In this document: positions 1-9,184 of the stretch, one piece after another
How positions within the stretch are numbered: the stretch's first letter is position 1
Layout of the letters: each line of letters starts with the position of its first letter
Assembly (NCBI GenBank): GCA_043753895.1
Contig: JAYUWK010000107.1
Span: 18,110 to 82,109 of the forward strand
Direction of reading: 5' to 3'
Source: WLMZ01 sp043753895
GTDB taxonomy: Bacteria > Actinomycetota > Acidimicrobiia > Acidimicrobiales > Ilumatobacteraceae
Length of the DNA stretch: 64,000 nucleotides
Translations under genes and position numbers: made by a program
Notes under the pieces: model-generated
The model's database searches: none
What the model was told of the DNA's origin: nothing
Seen by the model: only the letters and a program-made list of their open reading frames with translations

Positions 1-459
1 CTTGCCCAAGCCATCGACTTGGGCAATCACGGTGTCGAGCAGGCGCGAGCCAAGTTCCGGGTGGGCCATTTCACGGCCTCGGAACTGCAGGGTCACCTTG
101 ACCTTGTGGCCTTCAGAGAGGAATTCCTGCATATGGCGAACCTTGGTGTCGAGGTCACCCTTGCCGATCTTGGGACGCAACTTCACTTCCTTGATCGACA
201 CATGGATGGTCTTTTTCCGCGACTCCTTGGCCTTTTGCGACTCCTCGTAACGGAACTTGCCGTAATCCATGATCCGGCAAACGGGTGGATTCGCCAACGG
301 GGCGACTTCGACAAGGTCGAGGTCGAGTTGGCGGGCCATCGTGAGTGCTTCTGGCAAGGTCTTGATGCCGACCTGGCTGCCATCGGCACCAATCAGGCGA
401 ACCTCACGCGCACGGATGCGCTCGTTGTACCGGGGCTCGTTCTGCTGCGGCGTTGCTAT
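1..459 (-). CDS. infC: Translation initiation factor IF-3, C-terminus cut by window edge
   Basis: IF-3 binds the 30S subunit, prevents premature 50S joining and checks initiator tRNA and start codon choice. The visible 153 codons cover the N-terminal domain (NEPRYNERIRAREVRLIG near residues 7-24), the linker rich in Lys and Glu, and the start of the C-terminal domain (IGKGDLDTKVRHMQEFL, then FRGREMAH). An in-frame TGA lies three codons before the chosen start, and no ATG, GTG or TTG lies between it and the conserved NERIR motif. The only sensible start is ATA at 459-457, preceded by AGGAG at good spacing. A rare start codon is a known autoregulatory trait of infC, because IF-3 discriminates against it. 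The gene diverges from the DUF1844 gene. rpmI and rplT would be expected beyond the edge. Confidence 0.95.
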   Translation of the reverse strand, partial: MATPQQNEPRYNERIRAREVRLIGADGSQVGIKTLPEALTMARQLDLDLVEVAPLANPPVCRIMDYGKFRYEESQKAKESRKKTIHVSIKEVKLRPKIGKGDLDTKVRHMQEFLSEGHKVKVTLQFRGREMAHPELGSRLLDTVIAQVDGLGK

Positions 460-704
460 GGCTGATCACTCCTGTGCAATGGGCTGTTCTCCCTGTTGGT
501 TAACGTCGTATCCCGACGCAAAGCCAAGGTACGAACAGCCACGCCCCAAAGGGAGTGATCGTTACGGTGCCATGACCCGAGCGCACGGTTGATCGGCGGG
601 ACGTGCGAACACGTCGAACGATGATCGGTAGTGGCCGGGTGGGGGTTGATGCACGTTGGACGTGAGTCCGTGATGCACCCCACTTTGCCTCAGTTGTCGC
701 CCGG

Positions 705-710
705 TACACT
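705..710 (+). promoter_or_regulatory. -10 box of probable leaderless promoter
   Basis: TACACT lies exactly 7 nt before a GTG codon at 718. No Shine-Dalgarno precedes that GTG, so transcription probably starts at the start codon. Upstream in-frame GTG/ATG codons (631, 649, 670, 673) would lie upstream of the inferred transcript start. Confidence 0.45.
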
Positions 711-717
711 ACCGCAG

Positions 718-1101
718 GTGGATGAAGAAACCTCGAACACCCAGGTTGATGATGCCCGTGACGCCGTGGAGGCGGTGCGTCGTCAACTCGCCGAAGTACC
801 GGCAGAGCTGGTCGTCACAAATCATGTGATGGGCTTATACGAATTGGCAGCGATCCATCTCAGCGCCATCCCACCCGATCTCGTGTCGGCCGCCCTTGCG
901 ATCGACGCCGTTGCCTGCCTGGTTGAGGGCCTTGGCGATCGCCTCGGCGACGAGGCGCCAACGATGCGCGACGCCCTGGGCAACATCCGCATGGCCTTCG
1001 TCCAAATCAAACACGCCGGATCATCCACGGCGGCTGAATCGACCGTACCGGGCGCGGCGGACCCGTCCATCGCTGCAGACGACACCCTCGGCACCGAGTA
1101 G
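718..1101 (+). CDS. DUF1844 family protein
   Basis: This is a small acidic protein of 127 residues. The DUF1844 core spans about residues 38-93 and is unmistakable: VMGLYELAAIHLS, then AIDAVACLVEGLGDRLGD, then MRDALGNIRMAFVQIK. The tail is Ala/Ser/Thr-rich and probably disordered. In actinobacteria this family commonly neighbours infC-rpmI-rplT, as here, which suggests a translation-linked role, but the biochemical function is unknown. I chose GTG 718 because a -10-like box sits 7 nt upstream; an in-frame GTG at 631 would add 29 residues with no similarity to the family. The 3' end overlaps the convergent alkyltransferase-like gene by about 80 bp. Confidence 0.8.
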   Translation: MDEETSNTQVDDARDAVEAVRRQLAEVPAELVVTNHVMGLYELAAIHLSAIPPDLVSAALAIDAVACLVEGLGDRLGDEAPTMRDALGNIRMAFVQIKHAGSSTAAESTVPGAADPSIAADDTLGTE

Positions 1102-1326
1102 TCGGGTCTGCTCTGTTTCGCTGCCCGGGACCAGTCGACCAGCCGAGTTCACGACTCGCCACCACGGCAGGTCCTCTGCGGTCGATGCAAGAAGATGACC
1201 CACAAGCCGAGACAGATGCGGGAAGCCGGCATCGTCAGCGATATCGCCGTAGGTGACCACCTCACCCTCGCGGAGCGTGCGAATCACGGCGAGGATCAAC
1301 TGATCACGCGACGCTGGCGTGGTCAT
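1021..1326 (-). CDS. Alkyltransferase-like (ATL) protein, MGMT DNA-binding domain without the cysteine
   Basis: The 101-residue protein is the DNA-binding domain of O6-alkylguanine-DNA alkyltransferase: EGEVVTYGDIADDAG (helix-turn-helix), SRLVGHLL, and the active-site stretch LPWWRVVNSAGRL. Where real MGMT enzymes have PCHRV, this protein has PWWRV, so the alkyl-accepting Cys is absent. ATL proteins bind O6-alkylguanine lesions and hand them to nucleotide excision repair. The ATG overlaps the stop of the upstream cold-shock-like gene (ATGA), so the two are probably translationally coupled and co-transcribed after hisG. The single late Cys (VVCSDG) is not in the active-site position. Confidence 0.85.
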   Translation of the reverse strand: MTTPASRDQLILAVIRTLREGEVVTYGDIADDAGFPHLSRLVGHLLASTAEDLPWWRVVNSAGRLVPGSETEQTRLLGAEGVVCSDGRVRRARYGRFSRRG

Positions 1327-1538
1327 GCGGGTCGAATATCGGCCGCTTCGTGTCGACCCAGTTTGTGTAGGACCACAAAGCTCACCGTCGCGCCGGTGGC
1401 AATCGTGCGGGTGGCATCGGCAATCGAGACACAGTGGAATGGATACGACACGCCATGAGCATCGATCTCGCCGAGGCCTCGATCGTCGTCGAAGTCCGAG
1501 ATCACGCCCATCAGACGTGGCGCTGCGGCCTCGCCCAT
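1323..1538 (-). CDS. Cold-shock-domain-like small protein
   Basis: This 71-residue protein resembles a CSD beta-barrel. MGVISDFDDDRGLGEID matches the usual KWF..EKGFGFI strand with the aromatic RNP1 residues largely replaced, then YPFHCVSIAD and a V-x-F-x-V strand (GATVSFVVL) follow. It would bind RNA or single-stranded DNA, though the loss of the RNP aromatics makes the affinity uncertain. The first ATG (1538) overlaps the hisG stop as TGATG, favouring it by coupling; a second ATG at 1511 gives a tighter domain start. It overlaps the ATL gene by 4 bp, so the order hisG-CSD-ATL looks like one message. Confidence 0.7.
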   Translation of the reverse strand: MGEAAAPRLMGVISDFDDDRGLGEIDAHGVSYPFHCVSIADATRTIATGATVSFVVLHKLGRHEAADIRPA

Positions 1539-2413
1539 CAGGCAATGATCTTGGAAATCGGCAGCTCGAGAATGCCGGTGGCGCCGGCATCTTTGAGCGC
1601 AGGAATGAGCACGTTGATCTGATTCTTCGCCACCACGGTCTCGAGCGCGAAGCCGTCGCCACCGGCGAGTTCGCTGACGGTCGGCGCCTTCATCGAAGGC
1701 ACGAGAGCGAGCACGGCGTCGAAGTTCTCGCGAGCCACGTTCAGTTTCACCAGCACCTTGCCCCGCGCATCGAGTGTGCCCATCAGCAGGGTCATCAGCT
1801 GCAGCATTGCGTGCCGCTTCACGGGATCGGCGTAGGACTGTTTGTTGACGACGACCTCGGTATAGCTGGTGAGCATGGTGTCGATGATGCGCAGGCCTGC
1901 CGCGCGCAGGGCGCGGCCGGTCTCGGTGATATCGACGATGCAATCGGCGATGTCGGGAATCTTGGCCTCGCTGGCGCCGTAGGACAGCCGGATGTTCGCC
2001 TCGATGCCCTTGCCTGCGAAGTAGCGACGGGTGAGCTCTGGGTACTCGGTGCTGACACGCACCCCGTGCGGGAGCTCGTCGACCGTCTGCGCAGGCGAGT
2101 CACCCGCAACCGCGACGACAACTCGGATGGGTAACGAGGTGGCCTTGGAGTACTGCAACTCGCCCAGGCTGACCACATCGCTGGCGGTTTCTTCGACCCA
2201 ATCACGCCCGGTGACGCCCAGATCGAACAGGCCCTCGGCGACGTAGATGGGGATCTCCTGCGGACGAAGGATGCGGACCTCGCTGATGCGCGGATCGTCG
2301 ATGGACGCCTTGTAGTCGACCGAGGAGTTTCGGCTCACTGCGAGATCTGCCGCCTCGAACAGCTCGAGCGTGGCCTTTTCGAGCGAACCTTTGGGGAGTA
2401 CGAGGCGAAGCAC
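1538..2413 (-). CDS. hisG: ATP phosphoribosyltransferase, long form
   Basis: HisG catalyses the first step of histidine synthesis, joining ATP and PRPP. The 291-residue length and the C-terminal extension (about residues 210-291, ending in LPISKIIA) indicate the long, histidine-feedback-regulated form that works without HisZ. Visible motifs are LRLVLPKGSLE at the N-terminus, the phosphate-binding VAEGLFDLGVTGRDWVEE near residue 65, and the PRPP loop region DIVDITETGRALRAAGL near residue 160. I chose GTG 2413, which places the conserved LRLVLPKG directly after the start; an upstream in-frame start at 2446 adds only RGRAGRILCVV. No other his gene is present in the window. Confidence 0.95.
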   Translation of the reverse strand: MLRLVLPKGSLEKATLELFEAADLAVSRNSSVDYKASIDDPRISEVRILRPQEIPIYVAEGLFDLGVTGRDWVEETASDVVSLGELQYSKATSLPIRVVVAVAGDSPAQTVDELPHGVRVSTEYPELTRRYFAGKGIEANIRLSYGASEAKIPDIADCIVDITETGRALRAAGLRIIDTMLTSYTEVVVNKQSYADPVKRHAMLQLMTLLMGTLDARGKVLVKLNVARENFDAVLALVPSMKAPTVSELAGGDGFALETVVAKNQINVLIPALKDAGATGILELPISKIIA

Positions 2414-2468
2414 AACGCACAGGATACGGCCTGCTCGGCCGCGCACACAGACGATTACGACGGGGAGG

Positions 2469-2512
2469 TCAGTGCCTGGTCAGTGCTTGGTCAGTGCTTG
2501 GTCAGTGCTTGG
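2469..2512. repeat. 11-bp tandem repeat, four units, spanning the mog stop codon
   Basis: The unit TCAGTGCTTGG occurs four times head to tail (2469, 2480, 2491, 2502), with one C/T difference in the first unit. On the minus strand each unit carries TGA, and the last unit provides the final codons and stop of mog. The array lies between mog and hisG. Confidence 0.9.
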
Positions 2513-2987
2513 TCGGTGCGTCGGCGAGCAGGCGTACGGCGTGAGGCACGATGTCGATGATCGCAGCGAGTTGTTCGACACAACCCCTGGGTGATCCCGG
2601 GGTGTTGCAGATGATCGTCTGCCCACGGATGCCAGCAATACCTCGACTCAGTCTGCCGAGCGGATTCACGAGGCGCATCGCTTCTGCCAATCCGGGCGCC
2701 TCGCGTTCGACCACGAGTCGCGTGCCCTCCGGGGTCTGATCACGGGGCGCGAAACCGGTTCCACCGGTAGACACGATCAGGCCGCTGAAATCGGTGCACA
2801 TGTCGCCAAGGGCGGCCGCCACATTGTCGGTGCCGTCCGCGGTGACGCGATGCTCGACGACCGCGAACCCGGCGTTGACGAGCTGCTCCACGAGCGCTCG
2901 ACCGCTGACATCGTCGCGAGCGCCATGTGCGACGCCATCGCTCACAGTGAGGACCTTGGCGAGCAGGGGCGCAACGTCTGAAGTCAT
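2502..2987 (-). CDS. mog: Molybdopterin adenylyltransferase / MoaB-Mog family
   Basis: This 161-residue protein belongs to the MoCF-binding fold that adenylylates molybdopterin before molybdenum insertion. Diagnostic motifs are VLTVSDGVAHGARDD near residue 12, the substrate-binding STGGTGFAPRDQTPE near residue 73, and NTPGSPRGCVEQL near residue 128. The ATG overlaps the rsmB stop (ATGA), so it is the last gene of the def-fmt-rsmB-mog chain. It is the only molybdenum-cofactor gene in the window. I could not separate MoaB from Mog by sequence alone. The last codons lie in an 11-bp tandem array. Confidence 0.9.
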   Translation of the reverse strand: MTSDVAPLLAKVLTVSDGVAHGARDDVSGRALVEQLVNAGFAVVEHRVTADGTDNVAAALGDMCTDFSGLIVSTGGTGFAPRDQTPEGTRLVVEREAPGLAEAMRLVNPLGRLSRGIAGIRGQTIICNTPGSPRGCVEQLAAIIDIVPHAVRLLADAPTKH

Positions 2988-4138
2988 CGGGTCCTACGGT
3001 AGCGAATGATCACCATGCCGTCGGTGTCGGCATCCTGGGGCAGCAGCCGGAAACCCTGCTCGAAGCGAGACCACGGGTCAGCAAGTGCGTCGGTGATGAC
3101 CTCGAATCCACCGGGGGTCGGGTGATCGATGGACTCCGCTGCAGTAATGGTGCAGACGCTGTACACCAGCACTCCACCTACCTTCACTAACGGCGACGCA
3201 GCGTCGAGGAGGCGTTGCTGGATCACGACGAGATCATCGATGTCGCCAGCAGTGATCCGCCAACGCGCATCGGGCCGTCGCCGAAGCGCACCGAGTCCGC
3301 TGCACGGTGCATCGACCAGGACGCGATCGAACGTCGCCACCGCGAACGGTGGAGCCGTGCCGTCAGCGACGACCACGGGCAGGCAATACCCGAGTCGATC
3401 GACGTTCTCGGCCACGAGTGCGGCGCGATGCGTCTGCAGGTCAGCGGCAATGACGAACGCCCCGGTTGAGGCCATCGCGGTGGCCTTACCACCGGGTGCG
3501 GCGCAGAGGTCGAGCACCGTTTCTCCCGAGCGGGCACCAACGAGATCTGCCACCCATTCACTGGCCTGATCTTGGATATAGCCATCGGCACGCTCATGCA
3601 CAGGGGGCGGCTCGTTCATGCACTCGAGCGCGGCGAGACCTTCGAACTCGCCAAGTTCGGCTACGAAACGCTCGACCAACCAATCGGGGTAGCTCAGCCG
3701 CGTTGCATCGTCTGGCCACACCATCTCAGCGTCGGCAACGCGACGCAGAACAGCGTTCACGAATCCTCGCACCCGCGGGTGCGCGAGCTCCACCGTCTCA
3801 CCCACCGCGGCGTGGCGAGCCGTGCCGCCGAACGCGAGTTGGTAGGCGCCGAGACGCAGCAGGGTACGAACCTCGGGATCAGGTTCAGTGAGTGTGAAGC
3901 GCTCGACGAGCGCTTCACACGCGCGCCGCATGCGCGTCGTTCCGTATACGAGGTCGGTGACGAAGCGTCGGTCCTGATCGCTGAGCGTGCTGCGGTTCAA
4001 CAACGCAGGCACCACGAGGTTGGCGTAGGCGCCTTCGTGGTCGATGCGCAACAGCGCCTCGTAGGCAACCTCGCGCGCGTTCTGACGCCGAGGAGTTCGG
4101 CGTTGCTGGTCTCGCGGACCGCCTCTGCGTTGGTTCAT
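2984..4138 (-). CDS. rsmB: 16S rRNA (cytosine-967-C5) methyltransferase
   Basis: RsmB methylates C967 of 16S rRNA using S-adenosylmethionine. The 384-residue protein has the expected NusB-like RNA-binding domain (AREVAYEALLRIDHEGAY near residue 18, then RRFVTDLVYGTTR) followed by a Rossmann methyltransferase domain. That domain has the SAM motif VLDLCAAPGGKATAMA, the catalytic DAPCSGLGALRRRPD (PC motif) and the second cysteine in VYSVCTITAAES. I chose the ATG at 4138, which overlaps the fmt stop as ATGA; longer in-frame starts run into fmt coding sequence. fmt-rsmB adjacency is common in bacteria. Confidence 0.95.
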   Translation of the reverse strand: MNQRRGGPRDQQRRTPRRQNAREVAYEALLRIDHEGAYANLVVPALLNRSTLSDQDRRFVTDLVYGTTRMRRACEALVERFTLTEPDPEVRTLLRLGAYQLAFGGTARHAAVGETVELAHPRVRGFVNAVLRRVADAEMVWPDDATRLSYPDWLVERFVAELGEFEGLAALECMNEPPPVHERADGYIQDQASEWVADLVGARSGETVLDLCAAPGGKATAMASTGAFVIAADLQTHRAALVAENVDRLGYCLPVVVADGTAPPFAVATFDRVLVDAPCSGLGALRRRPDARWRITAGDIDDLVVIQQRLLDAASPLVKVGGVLVYSVCTITAAESIDHPTPGGFEVITDALADPWSRFEQGFRLLPQDADTDGMVIIRYRRTR

Positions 4139-5043
4139 CCGCTCACCGACTCGCCGAATTGCTCGCCTTCTTCCGGGTGTGAACCATGTACCCACGCAGC
4201 GGCATCCATCGCTGGCTTGCCCTCGGGCTGAACACGTTCGAGCACCAGGCTCGCCACACCGCAGCCAACCCGAAGATGCTCCGCGTAACGAGCCGGCGGG
4301 GCAGGCGCAGTGTCGACGCGCGCGCCCAGCACCTTCAGACGCTTCCCCCTGAAGGTGGTGAAAGCCACACCGAGGCGCACCAATCGATGGATCTGCTCGG
4401 CCGTCCGGTGCCAATCGATGGCGAATTCCTCGGGCCGCAACTTGGCGGCATAGCTGGCCTCGCCCTGCTGGGCCACCGGAGCGCCGAGGCCCGTGGAAAG
4501 TACCCGCACCAGCTGGTGCGCGCCGACGTCGACTAAAACGGCGCGGAGGTCGGCGGCAGTCTCGCCGCTGCCGATGGGAACTTCGACCACATCGAGAATA
4601 GCCCCGGTGTCGAGTCCTTCTCCCAATTGCATCAGGCAGACACCGGTGAGCGTGTCGCCAGCGAGCAGCGCCCGCTCGACGGGAGCGGCGCCACGCCAGC
4701 GTGGCAACAACGAGAAGTGCAGATTCACCATCGGCAGGCGTTCGAGTACATCGCGCTTGATCAACTGACCGAAAGCGACGACAACACCGAGCTCGGCGTG
4801 CTGGTGGAGTGCATCGTCAACAGCGTGGCTGACCGGCAGTCCCAATCGCAGCGCAGCGGCCTTCACCGGACTGGGCGTGAGCTCGTTGCCGCGACCGCGT
4901 CGCTTGTCGCCACGGGTGATCACCAGTGCGACATCGAAGCCGTTCGCAACGAGGGCCTCGAGTGGCGCGACTGCCATCTCGGGCGTACCGAGATACACCA
5001 GCCGCTGGGGACGACCCGACGGCAACGTTGCGAGTTCGATCAC
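4135..5043 (-). CDS. fmt: Methionyl-tRNA formyltransferase
   Basis: Fmt formylates initiator Met-tRNA with 10-formyltetrahydrofolate. The 302-residue protein has the N-terminal formyltransferase domain (RLVYLGTPEMAVAPLEAL; catalytic region VNLHFSLLPRWRGAAPVERA with the Asn-His pair; TGVCLMQLGEGLDTG) and the C-terminal OB-like domain (YAAKLRPEEFAIDWHR near residue 215). It overlaps def upstream and rsmB downstream by 4 bp each. This is the classical def-fmt-rsmB arrangement, placing formylation and deformylation in one message. Confidence 0.97.
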   Translation of the reverse strand: MIELATLPSGRPQRLVYLGTPEMAVAPLEALVANGFDVALVITRGDKRRGRGNELTPSPVKAAALRLGLPVSHAVDDALHQHAELGVVVAFGQLIKRDVLERLPMVNLHFSLLPRWRGAAPVERALLAGDTLTGVCLMQLGEGLDTGAILDVVEVPIGSGETAADLRAVLVDVGAHQLVRVLSTGLGAPVAQQGEASYAAKLRPEEFAIDWHRTAEQIHRLVRLGVAFTTFRGKRLKVLGARVDTAPAPPARYAEHLRVGCGVASLVLERVQPEGKPAMDAAAWVHGSHPEEGEQFGESVSG

Positions 5044-5564
5044 TTGAGCTTCAAGCGGCGAGGTTTGGCTGCTGCCTGTTCGTCGACGATGCGCCGATAC
5101 TCGGCCAGGGCATCCTTGCGTTGGTCAGCGGTCATCCGGTCGAACATGAGCATGCCGTTGAGGTGGTCGAGTTCGTGCTGGAACAGGCGGCCCATCAACT
5201 CGCTGGCCTCGATCTCGAGTTCGTTACCGTCGAGGTCGAGACCGCGCATGAGGACTTCGTTGGGGCGAAGCATTTCGACATACAAACCAGGGATGCTGAG
5301 ACAGCCCTCGTCGTAGACCCATTCTCCCCGACTCTCGACGATCTCGGGGTTGATGATGACCATTGCTTCATCGTCGACCTCCCACACGAAGATCTGCTTC
5401 TGCACGCCGATTTGCGGTGCGGCAAGGCCGATACCGCTCTCGCTGGCATACAGGGTGTCGAACATGTCGTCGACGAGTCGTGCGATCTTTCCGTCGATCT
5501 GGGTGACTGCCGCGGCGGGTGTTTTCAGGACTGGATCACCAAAGGTGCGGATTTCGTACGCCAC
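5040..5564 (-). CDS. def: Peptide deformylase
   Basis: This 174-residue metalloenzyme removes the N-formyl group from nascent proteins. All three family motifs are present: GIGLAAPQIG near residue 44, EGCLSIPG near residue 86 (metal-binding Cys), and HELDHLNG near residue 129 (two metal-binding His and catalytic Glu). It starts with GTG and is first in the def-fmt-rsmB-mog chain. The 38-bp gap to the divergent RsmC-like gene must hold both promoters. Confidence 0.97.
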   Translation of the reverse strand: MAYEIRTFGDPVLKTPAAAVTQIDGKIARLVDDMFDTLYASESGIGLAAPQIGVQKQIFVWEVDDEAMVIINPEIVESRGEWVYDEGCLSIPGLYVEMLRPNEVLMRGLDLDGNELEIEASELMGRLFQHELDHLNGMLMFDRMTADQRKDALAEYRRIVDEQAAAKPRRLKLK

Positions 5565-5602
5565 ACTGAGAGGCTATCCATCCCGATAAGGAACAGGCCG
5601 CA

Positions 5603-6208
5603 ATGACGAATGAGCAGTACTTCACCCCGCGCCCTTCGTCGCCGAGCAGTCCCTTTGTCATCAGAGTCGCGCTTGCCGACGGAACGCTGAACCTCACCAC
5701 CGATCGCGGGGTCTTCAGCTACGGCGCGCTCGATACCGGCACGCGGCTGTTACTCCTGAAGGCTCCGCCGCCACCCACCTCGGGCAACTTGCTCGACCTC
5801 GGTTGCGGAGTTGGTCCGATTGCACTCACGCTGGCGCGGCGCTCTCCGGCGAGTACGGTGTGGGCAGTCGACGTGAACGAGCGCGCCATCGCGCTGTGCC
5901 GGGACAATGCCGCTGCGAACGCCATCACCAACGTCCGCGCCGTGCTCGCTGACGGGGTGCCCGACGACGTGCAGTTCGATTGCATCTGGAGCAACCCGCC
6001 GATTCACATCGGTAAGCAAGCATTGCACGAGTTGCTGCTGTATTGGCTGGCCCGGCTCACGCCAACCGGCACAGCGGTCATGGTGGTGCAAAAGCATCTC
6101 GGATCCGACTCACTGCAGGCGTGGCTCACTGCGCAGGGCTACCCGACCGAGCGGCTTGGGTCAGCCAAGGGCTTCCGATTGCTGCAGATCTCGCGCGCGG
6201 CGACGTGA
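5603..6208 (+). CDS. RsmC-like class I SAM methyltransferase
   Basis: The 201-residue protein has the MTS domain of RsmC/RlmG-type guanine-N2 methyltransferases. The N-terminal FSYGALDTGTRLLL leads into SAM motif I (LLDLGCGVGPIAL, about residue 65) and acidic motif II (VWAVDVNERAIALCRDNA). The catalytic NPP signature is SNPPIHIGK near residue 132. The substrate is probably rRNA, but the short length lacks the N-terminal pseudodomain of E. coli RsmC, so the exact site is unknown. AAGGAA lies about 10 nt before the ATG. It is the only plus-strand gene between 1.1 and 28 kb. Confidence 0.85.
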   Translation: MTNEQYFTPRPSSPSSPFVIRVALADGTLNLTTDRGVFSYGALDTGTRLLLLKAPPPPTSGNLLDLGCGVGPIALTLARRSPASTVWAVDVNERAIALCRDNAAANAITNVRAVLADGVPDDVQFDCIWSNPPIHIGKQALHELLLYWLARLTPTGTAVMVVQKHLGSDSLQAWLTAQGYPTERLGSAKGFRLLQISRAAT

Positions 6209-6218
6209 GCACGGCTCG

Positions 6219-7985
6219 TTACAGCCGGGGTGGGTCGATCTGGATGCGGAGCCGACTGGCCTTGGGCCGCGGTGTCGACGCGATTGCCTGACCGAGCGAA
6301 TCCCACGAGGGTGCTCGGAGCATGAACATGCTGTCGCCCGTTTTGGCACTCTGCACCCCGGCAAGGGCCAGTCCCCCGACGAACTCCGCCGAACCGGTAC
6401 CGCTCACGACACCGAGTGCGGCCGATGGCGGAAAGCCGAGCGCTTGTCGGCGGGCAAGTTCTTTCGCCATGAGCCGACCCGGGTCGGCGTGCAGGACTGC
6501 ATCGAGCACCTCGTGCTTGGGCAGGAAGGTCTGCACCAGAAGCCGACCACCATCGCCGCGCCCACCGACGAGGCGCGCCGCTCTGGCCAACAGGGTCAGG
6601 GCTTCCTCAGTCGCGCGGTAGCGCGGCGCCAACAGCTCTGCGTCGAAGTCGACGAACGCCACCGTGTCGGCACGGCGTACCCGGTGCAGCGCTGCCTCCG
6701 TTCCGACATAGACGCCAGCGTCAGGAATTGGCTCGAGGTCGTTGGCCTTTCCCGCAATGGCGACCACCTCTCGCCCGGCGGCGGCTTGCAACTCCTCACG
6801 GAGCCGCGTGACGCCGACTCGCAGCGCCGCGAAGGCACCCGCTCCGCACGCGTGACACACAGCGGGACGCAACATGGCGCATCGCGCGCAGGCGAACTGC
6901 CCATCGTCGCGTTGATGCACCGCTGCCTCGCACCGTTCACATCGCTGGAGCGACTTGCAGGTCCGGCACGCCAACAGCCTGGCGCGCCCGGTGGTGTTGA
7001 GCACACAGACCACCCGCCGCTTCGGGTCGCGCAACTGCCGAATCAGCGACGAGGTGGCCAGGCTCGTCTGCCATGGGTCATCGCGTGTTCGATCGACGAT
7101 CTCGACGATCGGCCAACCGGCACGTTCGTCGGTCACCGACGGCCGCACAATGTGATCCGCGGCGGTCACGAACGTCGCTGATGCGCTCGGACATGGCGAC
7201 ACCATGAGCACAGGCACAGCGGCCAAGCGGGCGCGCTCGATAGCCACGTCGCGGGCATGCCACGTTGGCTGGCGTTCCTCTTGGAGGCCCTCGTCGTGCT
7301 CGTCGAGTACGACAATCGACGCCATCCCGGCACACGGCGCCCAGACCGAGGCGCGCGCGCCGATCACGACATCCACACCACCCGCTGCAGCAGCCCAGTC
7401 GTTCGGCATCAACGCCACCGTTCGTCCGCCGCGCTTCAGTCGCGACGCAAGCAGACGGGCCTGCGTCACCGAGGGAGTGATCACCAGTGCCGGGCCGAGG
7501 CGACAGGCCGCCATCAACACTGCGAGCACATCAGCCGCGGGAGGGTGGCGCAGCACCCCGCCGCCAGCACGCAGCAACTGCACCGTCGCAGCGTGGATCG
7601 GCTCGGGCACCGGTCCACCATGAGCCGCTGCAGGCAAGGCGAGCACAGCGCCTGGGGGGGACGCCGACACCAAGAACGCGCGCAGCGGCCCCGCCCAACG
7701 TATCGACGCCCAGCGCGCCAGATCGATGATCTCTTGGTTCGGACCGAGCCCGGTGACCTTGGTGATTGGCAACAACCGCTCCACGGGCACGGTGGCACCT
7801 ATGGGTCCGACGCCGACGACCCAGCCGCCGATTCGACGACCGTGCAACGTGGCGCGAACCAAAGAACCGACACCGACCTTCTCGCGAAGAGACTCCGGCA
7901 GCAGGTAATCGAATTGACGATCCAAACCCGTGAGGTCGGGCACGACCCTGGCCACCACGAGAGCGGGCGGCTCAGGCTGGGTCAA
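6219..7985 (-). CDS. priA: Primosomal protein N' (PriA), actinobacterial form without Walker A
   Basis: PriA recognises stalled replication forks and reloads the replisome. The 588-residue protein retains the 3'-DNA-binding N-terminus (ARVVPDLTGLDRQFDYLLP), a DEAH-box-like site (VVLDEHDEGLQEE), and the zinc module with paired cysteines (CRTCKSLQRCERC and CARC..CHACG). The usual GSGKT Walker A is replaced by VLRHPPAADVLAVL. Loss of helicase motifs is typical of actinobacterial PriA, which is thought to act structurally. I chose TTG 7985, just past the metK stop, because no ATG or GTG fits nearby; this start is uncertain. The position in the coaBC-metK-priA chain is the conserved actinobacterial one. 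Confidence 0.88.
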   Translation of the reverse strand: MTQPEPPALVVARVVPDLTGLDRQFDYLLPESLREKVGVGSLVRATLHGRRIGGWVVGVGPIGATVPVERLLPITKVTGLGPNQEIIDLARWASIRWAGPLRAFLVSASPPGAVLALPAAAHGGPVPEPIHAATVQLLRAGGGVLRHPPAADVLAVLMAACRLGPALVITPSVTQARLLASRLKRGGRTVALMPNDWAAAAGGVDVVIGARASVWAPCAGMASIVVLDEHDEGLQEERQPTWHARDVAIERARLAAVPVLMVSPCPSASATFVTAADHIVRPSVTDERAGWPIVEIVDRTRDDPWQTSLATSSLIRQLRDPKRRVVCVLNTTGRARLLACRTCKSLQRCERCEAAVHQRDDGQFACARCAMLRPAVCHACGAGAFAALRVGVTRLREELQAAAGREVVAIAGKANDLEPIPDAGVYVGTEAALHRVRRADTVAFVDFDAELLAPRYRATEEALTLLARAARLVGGRGDGGRLLVQTFLPKHEVLDAVLHADPGRLMAKELARRQALGFPPSAALGVVSGTGSAEFVGGLALAGVQSAKTGDSMFMLRAPSWDSLGQAIASTPRPKASRLRIQIDPPRL

Positions 7986-7990
7986 TGCGA

Positions 7991-9184
<1,194 letters not shown>

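Noticed and set aside
183..1662. Long Arg- and Ser-rich frames overlapping infC, DUF1844 and the ATL gene on the opposite strand
   Set aside because: They are antisense or shifted shadows produced by high GC; composition is unnatural and no family motif is present.
2469..2512. CRISPR-like array
   Set aside because: Units are only 11 bp and directly adjacent, without spacers. The 13- and 15-bp arrays elsewhere are also spacerless, and no cas gene is present.
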